From NCBI GenBank assembly GCA_030267965.1, contig BRYA01000520.1, positions 3,039-48,826 on the forward strand: DNA of 45,788 bases. Direction: 5' to 3'. Positions 10,643 through 22,037 of the stretch are shown piece after piece; the stretch's first letter is position 1; the number at the start of each line of letters is the position of its first letter. Position numbers and translations under genes: made by a program. Origin of the DNA: Triparma columacea. Lineage: Eukaryota; Sar; Bolidophyceae; Parmales; Triparmaceae. The notes beneath the pieces were generated by a model that saw only the letters and a list, made by a program, of their open reading frames with translations, was not told where the DNA came from and made no database searches.

Positions 10643-13600
10643 ATGCTTGCTGCTGCACTTGATTCTTACGTAGACGAGGAACCGTCTCCTCCTCCTTCGT
10701 CGTGGCAGTTGAAGTATGGGAAGTCGTCGTCGTCCGAGGGCAGCCGAAAACACAAAAATGGCCCTCCCCCTGTCGTTTCTCCAGAGCCGACCATGACCCA
10801 CACCACCAGGAGCTCTTCGCGCCGTCGCCGCGACAATGTTCCTCCTTCTACTTCCCGAAAAGATCGCCCTATTGAACCTTCCGGTCCACTTTCGTCCTTC
10901 CTTACAACCCAAACCCTGAGGTCCTCTGCTGAGCAGCGACCTCCCCTGAAGAAGAGTTTGAAGGGTCGGAGCTCGAAGAGTCGTCACCCGCCCAAGCACC
11001 CCCATATGCCACCACCCTCTTCTCCCCCTCCTGCCTGCTCTGTTGAGCTATCGGCGAGTGGGGTCGATTTGAGACACTGGATCCAGGAGGTTCAGCAGAG
11101 AGCTGATGAGGACGCAAGGAAGACGGACCCCTTCGGGATTGCAGATAGGAAGTGGTCCTCCTCCAACGGCGGTAAGAGCTCCTCGGCGGGGCCGCTCCCC
11201 GGGGTTCCGTTCGACGTAGAAGGGGAGGCCTCAAAGGCAATTTCCTCGCTACCAGGAGTCCCTCTTGTGGTCGACAAGAAAAGAAGCAAGAAAACGAGTA
11301 CCAGGAGCCAACGAAAGAAGAGGATTGGGCGAGATGAAAATGCTAATAGATCCAATTGTGCCGTTATTTCCCCCCCCGCATCCCCCACGACTGATCCTTC
11401 ACTAAGCGAGGCCAGGATCATTCTTGACGCCTACAGCAAGGTCGAAAAGGACGCGGAGAAAGTTAGGGTCGCCAAGGTGCGTCTATCCCCCAAGCTGTCC
11501 CTCCCACAGTCGCCACAAATCTCACCCTCCCTTCCCACCCACAGCTTGGAAGAGTAGGTGCGGAAGAATTCATCGCCAAGGTTAGGAGGAGGCACCAAGA
11601 AATCAAGTCGGTGCCTTCTTCGGTCACATCCGTCTCCACTACCACTACCGCCATCGACGATGCTGATGATTCCCTCAGAGCAAATGATTTCGCTCCGAGA
11701 GCCCTTCCTCCACCCCCTGTTCCAGAGCCCCCCCCTCATAAGCCGAGGCGCGAAGTTGAGAAAAGGTCAAAGTCTAGGAAGGTTAAATTCGAGTCTCTCA
11801 AAGCTGACGCTGAGCTCGCTCGGGCGCACGAGATCGCTGTGAAAATTGCCCACCAGAGGTCCCGCAGGAGAATCTTGAAGAAGTGCTTTCTGCACTTTGC
11901 GCTCTTCATCATAATGGAGACCGAGCGTGCTACGAAATTCACAAGTGTCCTGGGAGCTTCGAAAAGCCTTAGGATTAAGATGAATGTGCTCCGTCGCTGG
12001 AGGGCATTCACCTCGCTAATGAAGTCAAGGCTCGAAAAGTTCCTCAGGGTTCGGAAGCTAAAGACGTGTAGGGGGCTTTTTAGCACTTGGTTTTCCGTTA
12101 CTAAGGATAATAAGCTGGTTCTGGAGGGTTTCTTCAAGGGGGCAGAGTGGAGGATGAAGGGAAGGTGTTTTTCGAGAATTGTGAAATTTGCGAGGAATGC
12201 CAAGTGGGAGAGGTAAGAGTGTGTTGTGACGAGATACGAGATGGGTTGTGTTGGCCCTGCGCTGCGTTGTGCACCGTCTTCTTCTTGCCTTTCTGCGCGC
12301 TAATAAATCGCTACAAACCGCAATTTGCCCCCTCATCACATCCCAACAGGGAGGAGGCCGCTGAGGAACTTCGGCGTGTTCAAGAAGCCACGAAGAACGA
12401 GAGGGCAAAACGTTGGTGGAGGTCTAATATTATTTCGAGGGTATTTGTTGTGTGGAATACGTATGCCAGGGAGGAGAGAGATCGCAAGCACGTCGAAAAC
12501 TGTCACGAGAAGAGAAGGGAGAGAGTTAAGGACTTATTCGAGAGAGTAAAGTGCGTTGAGGTGGCTGCTGAGAAGGGGTCAGAGAGGAGATCTGATGACA
12601 TTAAATTAGGCGGCAATGCCGTCGAGTCTGTCCTGGTCGATCTCCTTGAGGGGGGGGACGGGAAGGCCAAGAGGGTGGCAGCTCTGAGAAGCCTGCTCGA
12701 CAAGTGCATCAAGGAGAGCGACAGGGGCGACAGTGGGGGCGATAAAGAATACGGACACGAGCACGAACACGGCGAAGATAATGGCGACGACGACGACGAT
12801 GATGACGATGACGATGACGGCGACGAAATTTACAAAAAACATGATGATCACTACAGCGAAGAAGGAGAGAGACACAACAAGAGAGGAGAAGGTGGTGGAA
12901 ATAAACTTCAGCTGCTGCCCCGCCACGTCCGTGGTGGTGGCGTCGGCTCATGCTCAATGTCAACCATGTCGAGATCAACGGCAGTTCCAAAGTCCGTCGC
13001 AAGCATGTTCTCAAGGCACGAGGAACGTGCGAGGGGGAGGGCAGCCCTAAATGCCAGGTACGCTGCCCTCAACAGCGAAAGGGACAAGAGGAAGGCAGAG
13101 CTCGAGAGCAAGAGAAAGTACGAGGATGCCAAGAGAGAGGCGGCGAAGAGGCACGCGCATTCCGAGGAGAAGAGGCGAGAGGAGCTCGCGCTGTTAAGGA
13201 AGAAGGAGGGATTGGAGAGGAGGAAAGAGATGTGGAAGTTGGCTTGTATGCACCACGTCATGAGCCTGCTGGGGGGAGTGGTGATGAAACGGTGGAAGGC
13301 CAAGATTGGGGAGCTGAGGCTGAAGGAGAAGAAGTCGGACCTTTTCCGCTCAGATAGCGTCCTCTCGAGATACTGGAAGCTTCTGTGCGAATACGTTGAG
13401 GTGAGGAAGGGGCTCCGTAGAGACCTCGAGGCGAGGTCTGCGAGGAAGGCCGATGAGTACTACTTCGACGCGCTTTGCTGGAAGGTGTTCTCCGCCTGGG
13501 TCGGTTACATGAAGACGCTCAAGGCAAAATATAGGGCCGTGAGGAGCCAAAATCTCTTCAAGAAAAGGAGCAGCATTTTCCGAAGCTGGCGATCTGCCCT

Positions 13601-13781
13601 CGACAACGAGAGGCTCATATGGTGGGAGATCGAGAAACACGCGCAGATCAAGGGAAGGGCTGTCAACCTCCAGCACCACTTCAAGGCTTTCAAGTTTGGG
13701 GTGGAGGCGAGCAAGAAGAAGAAAGAAGAGGACCAGGAGGTGGCAAGGAAAATGGCGGAGGTCAGAATGTGGCTAGAGTAG
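10643..13781 (+). CDS. Sfi1-type repeat, CCDC191-like coiled-coil protein
   Basis: Probable centrin-binding or basal-body/centrosome-associated coiled-coil protein. Exons 10643-11476, 11545-12212 and 12350-13781 join with matching phases (0 and 2), giving about 977 residues. Residues 1-280 are Pro/Ser/Arg-rich and disordered. From about residue 340 onward, short helices with a Trp spaced as in Sfi1 repeats recur: VLRRWRAFTSLM, CRGLFSTWFSV, ISRVFVVWNTYA, VVMKRWKAKI, VFSAWVGYM and SIFRSWRSAL. An uninterrupted Asp tract near residue 645 (12785-12820) is encoded by GAC/GAT repeats, and a long R/K/E/A coiled coil follows. CCDC191 and Sfi1 share this Trp-repeat plus coiled-coil layout; the assignment is by pattern, not alignment. 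Presence of such a protein suggests a lineage with flagellate stages (inference). Confidence 0.65.
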
Positions 13782-14629
13782 AAGAATAGAGGAGTAGAGA
13801 GAGAAAAGAAGAGGGAGGAGGAGGAGGGGGAGAAGAAAAGTTGGAAGTTCTCGCGCCAATGCTTAGTCCATGTTAATAGTTGTCACCGAATCTATTGGCG
13901 TCGGTGTCGGTGTCGGCGTCAGAATCTTTTTATCCAGGGTTAACCCTCCCGGCAGATTGCATTTGTTATCTATAAAGCTATTTTTCACGACTTTTGGGCA
14001 CCCAAGACGACGTGCCATCGGGGGGATCGTCGGACCGATCTCTAGCCCAGGAACGACTCTGTGTGCGCCAGTCGTGCGACGAAGGGAGGTTGGAGGACTC
14101 CTCAAAACCAAGTCAGGCCAGGTCGAGAAGGTGGGGGGGAGGAGGTTTCATGCATGCAATGGGGCAGTGATGAAGCTGCAGTAGGTTGGGATGGCGTTTG
14201 GAAGTCCATCGGGAGGAACAATTCTTGTGGGGAGGTGGTTTGAAGGCTCACTTCTAAGTGGTAAATTCAGACACCATTCTGCTCATGGTTCGGTTCGGAT
14301 CGGATGAATCGGATAACGCTAACCTGCTGTTGTGGCCGGTCCGAATCAGCCACAAAATTGTTGCCTAACAGAAGCCGCAGTCGTTTTCATTGTATAATCG
14401 CGCTTCCCCGTCGTCTATCCTACCTTTCGCCTCTCTTTGGCACTTTCCAAAGGTCGACTTTAGTTAGACCCCTTTGAAATATCTCTGCAGTAATATCCAC
14501 GGTCGTTGTTGTGGAGATTTAGGGGATAATTGTGGTGGTTCCAATTTGTCTGGTCGCAAAATTTGTGAGGGTTAGAGCCCACTTTAGTTACTAATCGAGC
14601 GTGTCTTGGTTCGGGGTATTTAAATCACC
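13782..14629. other. Intergenic region without a supported gene
   Basis: 848 bp between two same-strand genes. It begins with a purine-rich stretch downstream of the Sfi1-like stop. It includes a short GTCGGT-type repeat at about 13900-13920, which on the minus strand yields a Thr-Pro run within an 82-codon frame (13863-14111) that I do not accept as a gene. The last 350 bp become more AT-rich and presumably contain the phosphodiesterase promoter; TATTTAAATC precedes its ATG. Confidence 0.5.
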
Positions 14630-17600
14630 ATGAACTTCAAAGAAGTTAAAAAATGTTACAACTGGAATCACGAAGACCCCCCTCTCTGTATATCCGATCT
14701 CTCTGTCCCAATTTTCGGCGAACAAGATGATGAGGAACCTGACTTAGAAAGTTTGACGGGATGTGGTAAAGTGCAGGGAAGCCACGCGCACAATTTGTGG
14801 GGGGCTGAATGGGATTTCAAGGAAATTTTCTTTGACCCCGAACTCACCGACAGGCCAGCCAAGGCAGAGTGGAATCCGGTCGGCTTCCTCGATCAAATAC
14901 CCACCAGTGACCCCCCCGACCTAGAAGAGAGAGTTGACTGGTGGAACAGCACTGAGTCAAGTCCCTTTCTCCAACAGTGCCCAAAGGACCAGGCCAAAGA
15001 GATATGTGAAAAGAAGGCTATTGGTCTTTGCGAAATAGCGTTTGACAAGGGTTTCTACAAGTTCGAGTTATACCAGAAAATATCGAACACGACGAGCGTC
15101 ATACTCGCAGTCGTCGTGATGTTATTTTCCATCACATATGCCGTGTACAGTGAGATGACCCATAGAGATCGTGTCAGGACAAGACTTAAGAAGCAGATGG
15201 AGGATTCCCTCTCCTTCAAGCAGAACTCGGCGAAGATTGCCCCCGAGGGTTCTGATATGGCCGCTAGGGATAGCCGCTCCCAGGAGAAGGACGAGAAGTT
15301 CTTCCAAATGCTCACGACCGAGTCTGGAGCGAAGCAGGTCGGGACCATCAGGTGGTGGGACATCAACTTTATGGAGCAGGAGATGGAGGACAACTACAGG
15401 AAGGTAAGTTGGTCTGGCGATCAATGCCTGCCTTTTGCCCCCGCGCTAAGCGAGTTCGTCCTAACCCTGACCCTGACCCTGACCAACCTTCCCCCTCTCT
15501 TATTCCTTTCGCCTCTCCTTTTGCCTGGTCCTTCACTTTGCCGACCTGCAGATGCTCAACCTCGAAAAGCTCAAGGAGATTCGCTACATGATCGTCGTTG
15601 GGATTATAGTTGTGTTCGGGTACCAGTATTCCATCATCAACTCGCGCGTGACCATAAATTGGACTCTGCGCATCTTGCTCTTAGTGTACTGCTCACTTGT
15701 CATCCCCTTGACCTACAAGAGCTACTACACCAAATCCGAGGTGTTTGCCGAATTGATGTTCTCAAACTTCATGATCGTTGGGGTCTTTATATTCCTCCTG
15801 ATCGCCTGGATGGACAGGTTTGTTGGTACTCCTACAGATAGCTTCCTCCTCATGAGTCTCGTTTTCTTCTTCCAGATCATCATCATGTACATCACAGGGA
15901 TTGTGTGGTTCAGAAAGTTTATTATCAATTTTGCGGTGTCTATGTTCTATATATTCATCTCTTTCTCTAGCATACACGACTGCACCGGCTACGACGAGTT
16001 TTTGGATGGGGAATCAGACTCTGGCGTGCAGATTGCCCCATTTAATGCCTACCCCCTCCTACAACTTATACCCGATTTCGATACGTTCAAGTATAATATG
16101 AGCTGCGCGCAGAAGTCTGAGAACTTCAATTTCGCAAAGCAGACCATGTTCGTTGTCCTTCTTTGGGTGATGACATCTTACACGGGTTACTGGCAAGAGT
16201 TAGGGCATCGCCAAGATTTCGGGAAGAGGTGGGGTCTCCTCAAGAACAAAATAGAAACGGACAGAAAACTCAAGAGCCTAATGGACAAGGAGAATAATAA
16301 GACGAGGCAGAGGGAGAGCCTCTTCGGTGAGATTCGTGACCTCACATTCAAAAGTCCCATGATGAAGATTGTCTCGACCCTGGACCGCGTTAAGCTCGCG
16401 GTAGGAAATGATGCGCAGCTCCTCGAGGCATTGAACACTATCGAGACGACGCTGAGGGAGAACGAGGACCTCAACAAGGTCGACATCCAAAAGCAGGACT
16501 TGAACGAGAAGGACAAGGAGTTCGCTCAGTTTGTCCTTTCCACGGGTGGGAAAGTGGGGAGCAACAGGGACAGGGTTAGGAGTGTGCCGAACCTCTTATC
16601 TGGTGATTTCGACAAGGGTGGCGTTGGTTTGCTCACCGTGGTGGGTCTACCTGAAGGCGTCGAGACCAAGTCCTTCGGACCGATCGTTGACTACCTGGCT
16701 AATTTCGAAGAATGGAGCTTTGACATACTATTCTTCAACCAGCTGACAAACAAGCACCCCATGTACTTTATCTTCATGAAGCACATGGAAAGATTCTATG
16801 AGAACTACAATTTTGATCTCGAGTGCATGAAAGCATTTGCCATTCACGTAGAGGAGAATTACAGTTTTGACCCCGCTGCCCCGAACCCTTACCACACCAA
16901 CGTCCACGGTGCAGACGTCCTCCAGACTGTCGGGGTTATCATCCAGACGCAGTTCGTGAACTCTAAGATCAGTGGTTTGGACAAGATCACATTACTTGTG
17001 GCGAGCATGTGCCACGACTACAGGCACAAGGGGGTCAACAACGCCTTCCTGGTCAACGGCGGGGATCTCCTCGCGCTGTTGCATAACGACTCGAGCGTCC
17101 TCGAGAGGTTCCACGCAAGCGAGATGTTCCTGCTTCTGAAGGGGGCCAAGAGCGAGGAACATGAGAACATGAACTTCTTGGAGGGTCTGAGCAGCGAGGA
17201 CTTCAAACAGTTCAGGAGCGTTAGTATAGACTTAATTTTGGCCACGGATCTGAGCCATGGTTACAACTACATCAATAAATTCAACGCCTATGAGAAGAAG
17301 GGCATGTCGGAGTGGGGCAACAAGCCCGAGGACATCCTCATATTAATGCAAATGGTCCTCAAGGTCGCGGATGTCTCCCACCCTACGAAAGCGCTCGACC
17401 AGCACAAGTGCTGGTCGGTCATGATCACGAACGAGTTCTTCCAACAGGGAGACCTTGAGAAGAAGTCCAGTATGGCAGTGTCACCTCTCTGCGACAGGAT
17501 AAAGAACTTCGACATTCCCAAGAGTCAGACAGGCTTCATCGACTTTGTTGTCAGCCCAACAATTAAGAATGCCTCGCAGATGCTCGGTCTAACCGAGGCT

Positions 17601-17762
17601 CTCAAAAACTTAAAAGATAATTACAAATACTGGTCGGAACTCCACAAGTCTCACACGGCCAAAGGAACTGTGGATCAGAGCTTCGAGCAGCTGAAACACC
17701 AGGTGCGCATAATAGGACAAGATTGGGATTCAATGATCAAGGGGGAGGAAGGGGAAGCCTAA
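14630..17762 (+). CDS. Membrane-anchored class I cyclic-nucleotide phosphodiesterase
   Basis: Hydrolyses 3',5'-cyclic AMP and/or GMP to the 5' monophosphate. Exons 14630-15403 and 15552-17762 join in phase 0 to give 994 residues. The N-terminal 145 residues are acidic, followed by one membrane helix (about 148-170), a roughly 100-residue cytosolic loop, and a cluster of six further helices (about 270-470). A Lys/Glu-rich helical linker leads to the catalytic domain (about 640-970). The metal-binding signature is complete: YHTNVHGADV, HDYRHKGVNN and ADVSHP, with a Gly where most family members have Ala after the second His. SQTGFIDFVVSP matches the conserved glutamine-bearing end of the substrate pocket. 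Substrate preference cannot be read safely. The membrane part resembles an adenylyl-cyclase six-helix cassette more than any animal phosphodiesterase N-terminus. The intron carries three CCCTGA units. Confidence 0.9.
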
Positions 17763-17779
17763 GCTGAGTGACGTTCTGA

Positions 17780-17785
17780 AATAAA
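17780..17785 (+). terminator. Putative poly(A) signal AATAAA
   Basis: AATAAA 18 nt after the phosphodiesterase stop codon, in the correct orientation. Confidence 0.4.
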
Positions 17786-17931
17786 ACTTAGCAAAGAGCG
17801 ACACCCCAGCGTTATATTTAAATTGCCATGCGCATAAGTAGCATTATTTAGGATTGATTAGGTATAAGTCTAGATGATTAGATCTAGGTGATTTGTGACA
17901 AAATAACATGGAAGAGTCACCCCAGATGGCT

Positions 17932-18696
17932 CTATTTTTCCCAGAACTTGAGCCCAAAGTAATAAAATGTAGCGAGGAAAGGGGCGACAAAGCCTCCACC
18001 CCAGAACCAGAAGTTGAAGTTATCCTGAGGAGGGACGCGACGTGGGGGGGGGGAGGTGGAGGAGGGAGGTAAAGGGGTGAGGGTTGGCAGAGGAGGGCAA
18101 GTGTTAAAACGACAAACAAAAACGACCAACAATTGAAAAACTTGTGCGGCGAAATGAAGAAAGTGAAAGGAGGCATTGATCTTGTAACCCATGCAAACTT
18201 CACGGAGGTGTCATCCCTCCTCCCTAAGCCCCCCCACCCCCCCACCAGCTCTCACCTTTTTCTTTTTTATCTCCTCTGCTGTGGGCTTCGGCTTGGCAGA
18301 TAGAGTGTCTGCCATCGTCACGGAACTACTGCTTAGGGAAAGCAGATCGCGCGAGGGGGCAGACTGTCCTGTCACCAACACATGATTGACCCCCACAGTT
18401 TGGGGAGCATAAGCTGGAGACTCAAAGGCTCCAACAACATTCGATCCGCTAGCGAGCGAGCCTATCAATAGAACTGAAGCGATTCCCCTCTTAACGGTAT
18501 CGGTGTCAAAACGAGGAGACGCCTGGAGCCTGGATCGTGAAACAATTTCCAGTTCGCCAGCTCGATTTTTGTGATTTTGTGAATTTGTGACAGATCTCAT
18601 GGATAAAGCCACTGGATACTTAGGTGAGAATGCATTACTGGCGTAAAAACACATGGTAAGGAGGAAAAGCATCGAAATCATGGAGGAAGTAGTCAT
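17932..18696 (-). CDS. Small plastid-targeted thylakoid membrane protein (predicted)
   Basis: Two exons, 18696-18256 and 18024-17932, join in phase 0 to give 177 residues. The N-terminus is a classic signal peptide (MISMLFLLTMCFYASNA) directly followed by FSPKYP: the Phe at +1 is the mark of bipartite plastid targeting in algae with red secondary plastids. A Ser/Arg-rich transit region follows. A second hydrophobic stretch (KRGIASVLLIGSLASGS, ending VVGA) then looks like a thylakoid transfer domain with an AxA-like cleavage site. The second exon encodes a 30-residue aromatic, Gly-rich helix (FWFWGGGFVAPFLATFYYF) ending GLKFWEK, a single membrane span at the very C-terminus. The arrangement recalls small photosystem subunits such as PsbW or PsbX with cleavable lumenal leaders, but I cannot name it. 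The next in-frame ATG upstream is at 18705; further upstream frame would overlap the divergent gene. Confidence 0.6.
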
Positions 18697-18783
18697 GCAA
18701 ACCATGAAGTCTGCCTCAGTGGGATTTGGGGAGAGCGGAGAAGTCCAGGGCCCACAAAAGAAGAGAACGAAAAGAACTCCAAA
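18697..18783. promoter_or_regulatory. Shared divergent promoter, 87 bp
   Basis: Separates the ATG of the thylakoid protein (-) from the first exon of the GPATCH4-like gene (+). A plastid gene and a nucleolar-type gene would be driven from the same 87 bp. Confidence 0.4.
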
Positions 18784-19891
18784 ATGGCCTACGTGAACGA
18801 AGGCGGGAAGAAATTGCGAGAGCGTATGGCAGGCAAGCTCAATGAGACGGTAAGTTCGACGATAGTTGTTGCGAGTTGACATAATGCCCCAATACCACAG
18901 ACTCTGGTCGATGGGGCAATGTTGTTTTGCTGCCCTGGCTAGTAGCGCTGTGGGTTCACTGTGCGTTCCTTACTCTTCTCTTACATCTCCGCACTCTAGG
19001 TTTCGGCTCCCGTGTCCTCGGTCGCAGAGAAGATGCTGAAGAAGATGGGGTGGAGCAAGGGTGAGGGGTTGGGGAAGGACAAGCAGGGAATATCGACTCA
19101 CATTACTGTGACCAAGAGAAAGGACGATGAAGGTATTGGTGCTGAGAAGATCCAGGCAGCTGAGTTTGGCAATACGTGGTGGAACGGTGCTTTGGAGAAG
19201 ACAATGTACAAGATGAAGGTGGGTAATATCCCAGTGGATGGTGGTTTGGTTTGGTTGTCTGACGGTATGAAGGAAGTGTCGTCTCACTCGTAACCATTGT
19301 CAAATTCCCCTCCCACTGTCTCCATAGATGAAGAAAAAGCTCCAGAAGCAGATCAAAAAGCAAGAGAAGAAGAACAAGAAAAAGAAGAACAAGAAGAACA
19401 AGAACAAGGAAGAAGGGGGGGACGGAGATGACGACGACTCGTCCTCCTCGTCTCTGAAGGATAAGGTTTCTAATCTCACTGAGGAACAGCTCCTGGCAGG
19501 TTTTGAGTCAAAGGGGCCTCCCACAGATTCCGAACTGTTTGCAGCCACTGGTGGTGCTCGATTTGGGATGAGGGCGCAGTCGAAGCAGACGGGGAAGTGG
19601 AAGAGAAGCGAAGGGGCTGCTATTAAGGAGGAGGAGGAGAGGATAGTTAGGGAAGGTCTGGTTGAGTGGGACGGGACAGGAGAGGTGAAGGTGGCTGACA
19701 TTATCAAAAGAGATGAAGAGAAGAGGAGAAATAAAAAGGAAAAGAAGGCGAAAAAGGAGAAGGGAGAAAAGGAGAAGGGGACAAAGGAGAAGAAAAAGAG
19801 GAAAGTCGAGGAGGAGGTTGATGAGATAAAGATAAAGAAGAAGAAGAAGAAGAAGAGGGAAAGGGAAAAGGAGGAGAAGAAGAACGATTGA
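18784..19891 (+). CDS. G-patch domain protein, GPATCH4-like
   Basis: Probable nucleolar RNA-associated G-patch protein; G-patch domains typically recruit and stimulate DEAH helicases. Exons 18784-18849, 19000-19218 and 19328-19891 are all phase 0, giving 282 residues. The first exon codes only 22 residues (MAYVNEGGKKLRERMAGKLN...). The G-patch lies at about residues 26-75: AEKMLKKMGWSKGEGLG followed by KDKQGI. After it comes EFGNTWWNGALEKT, matching the WWN element downstream of the GPATCH4 G-patch, and later SELFAATGGARFGMRA resembles the LFxxTGG element of that family. The C-terminal 70 residues are an extreme Lys/Glu tract, as in other nucleolar G-patch proteins. PINX1 was considered, but the WWN and ATGG elements favour GPATCH4. 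Confidence 0.8.
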
Positions 19892-19977
19892 CTAAGAATA
19901 CAAAAGGCTTGAACGTCTCACTTAAATCTACTGACGAAATCTGCAAAAGGAGGAGGGGGGGGGGGATTATTTTAGAA

Positions 19978-20692
19978 TTATGCATGAAGAAGACAGAAAA
20001 GCGACGACTTGATAATCCCACAGCCTCGCTCACCTCTAACTTCCTCGGTGTAACCCTCCTTCGCCTCCCCTTTTCCGATCCCGTCGCTTTCCGGGGGTCT
20101 CGGTATATCGAAAATAAGTACGAATCTGTCAACGTCCCCCTTGTTGCTTGCGTGGTGCACCTTGGAGTCGTCAAAGACCAGGATTTTCTTGTACTCGTGC
20201 GACCGCACCTCGCCCCCGCACGTCACTGTTGAGTCCGACGATATGGGCGTCAGGAGAAGGTGGCACCGAAGAACGTGGTTGGAGAGATCCGCCCATCCCC
20301 TGTGAGGCGTCAAGGACTCCCCTGGAGCGAGCCTGCTAAACAGTGCCGTCTTGGCGCCGAGCTTTCTGAGGAGTCTCACGGTTCCGGTGCAGTGGTTCAG
20401 CGCCTGTTCCAGCCAGGTGGTTTCACCAGTGAGGACGGGTAGGGTGTGGCAGATGGGCCAGACTGTCCAGGCGCCTTCTTGGCCGCTTTGAAGGTTCCCC
20501 TCCGGCCACGGGTGCCATCTTCCCTTGGCGCAGTGTTTTAATTCGCGCAGTATCACGTCAAAGTTGATGTCCGAAGTGAGCTCGCCGAGAGGGCCGAGGT
20601 CGGCGTGGGCTTCTAGTTCGTAAAAGTTTGGCGTTGGCGGGGTGGTTGCGGTGGGGGATGGAGTGGGGATGGGAGAGGAAGAGGAAGAGGAA

Positions 20693-20727
<35 letters not shown>

Positions 20728-21840
20728 AGAGGAAGAGGAAGAGGAATAGGAAGAATAAGAGGAAGAGGAAGTGGAAGTGGAAGTGGAAGAATAAGAGGAG
20801 GAAGAGAATGCAGTACTGGGAGCGCTCTCCAGAGACAGCGCTTTGATGTTGGAGGTAGGGCTCGCGCTCCTCTCGAAGTCCGCCGTCGTTTCCATGGTCG
20901 CCCTCCTCTTAGGGCTCTTGCCACCCTGCTCCCTCGGGCTCCTCATCGGTGGAATTTGCTGGGGCACGGGGGGTGGAGGAGGCACGCGTGCTACGCCGGT
21001 GCCTGGGCCGTCGCCAACGCCAACGCCAACAAAGAGACCGCCGGCAATGCCACTCTTGTCCCCCCAATTCAGCATGGTTGACTGGACGCAAGCAGCCCCC
21101 CAGTCCTCTCCGCCCAGGCAGCCGACCACCCTCCCTAGCACTTCGCCGGCCCAGCCGACCTGGTTCCCTGAGCAGCAGTAACTCCGCCTCTTGAACGTGG
21201 GGTGGTAACCGTGCTGCAAGGTTAAGCCGTTGGATCGAGTAGTGAATACCAGCAGCACCCGAGCAACCCTACCGACGTTGAATATCCTGTTCAAACAGCT
21301 AGGGGTCATGGGGTCCGAGCTCGTGACAATGACACCGAGGTCCACGGTCTCTGAATTGCAATTCAACTGAGCGTCAGACCCCCTGGACAGATCACCCCAT
21401 ATCCTAACTGAGACTTGTGACGTTTTCAAAGACCTTAACTCGCCCCCGACGGTTTTTATGAAATCCTTAGCCCACCCCCAGTGGAATGGCTTATGTTGCC
21501 TTGAAGGAAGTGACGAGTTTGACAATCTTGAAGGTGGGTGGGGGATTGCACCAAAGGGAACTCCCGAGGAATAAAGGAGAATTGGTGGACTAGACGTCTT
21601 CTCAGCATAATGGTCCTTTTGAAGAGCATTATCAGGTTCCTCAATCATATGAGGGGCGCCAAACATACCAGCAGGAGGTCTGTTTTGTAGCTCAGAAGCG
21701 GAGCCATATTTCTTGGTGGAGCAGGAAGTAAAGAGACTGTTACGGAAGGTTGAGAGGGGTATTGATGGGGTGTAGTACGTGTGTTGAGCAACAGAAGTAG
21801 CACCATTAGAAGAATGCATCGTTTTGCGGCCACTAGACAA
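19978..21840 (-). CDS. Aspartyl/asparaginyl beta-hydroxylase-family protein with Ser tract
   Basis: Probable 2-oxoglutarate/Fe(II) dioxygenase of the aspartyl/asparaginyl hydroxylase (ASPH) fold. It is a single exon of 620 residues. The C-terminal domain (about residues 440-595) carries the family landmarks in order: WPICHTLPVL, then SLTPHRGWADLSNHVLRCHL containing the first iron-binding His and the Asn/Arg/His-Leu motif, then GGEVRSHEYKK, then ILVFDDSKVHHASNKG with the second His, then RFVLIFDIPRP containing the Arg that binds 2-oxoglutarate. The N-terminal 330 residues have no recognised domain and are Ser/Pro-rich. Between the two halves is a Ser run of more than 30 residues encoded by a TCC/TCT microsatellite (roughly 20665-20810). 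No signal peptide is visible, unlike animal ASPH, so an ER-lumen location is not supported. Alternative targets (small molecules or lipids) are possible. Confidence 0.78.
20665..20812 (-). repeat. Trinucleotide/hexanucleotide microsatellite encoding poly-Ser
   Basis: Near-perfect GGAAGA/GGA repeat on the + strand, read on the minus strand as TCC/TCT Ser codons interrupted by Tyr and Thr codons. It is likely length-polymorphic between strains. Confidence 0.85.
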
Positions 21841-22037
21841 CTTTTTGTGATGACTTTAAAAATGATAGGGGAAGAGTGGAAAGGCGAAGCATGCTTTGAG
21901 GGACTTCCAAGTGTCGAGTGGAATCTGGGAATATCTTTATTTGGAGCGACGTTAGTTGGAATTGGGAATCGGAACTTTAGTTTGACTTTAGTTTTGCTTT
22001 GGACTCCTAATTTGTCGCGTCTGGTCTTCTTAGAGGC
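21841..22037. promoter_or_regulatory. Shared divergent promoter, 197 bp
   Basis: Region between the hydroxylase-like gene (-) and the PERK-like gene (+). It is more AT-rich and T-rich on the + strand (TTTAGTTTGACTTTAGTTTT near 21971). No defined transcription-factor or ER-stress element was recognised. Confidence 0.4.

Noticed and set aside
13863..14111. 82-codon minus-strand frame ending in a Thr-Pro run
   Set aside because: Low complexity at its end, no homology cue, and a + strand frame of similar length overlaps it.
15461..15484. CCCTGA repeats as a telomeric remnant
   Set aside because: Only three units, differing from CCCTAA-type telomere repeats, and located in a normal intron.
20628..20846. 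Lys/Arg-rich + strand frame
   Set aside because: It is the antisense of the poly-Ser microsatellite in the hydroxylase-like gene.
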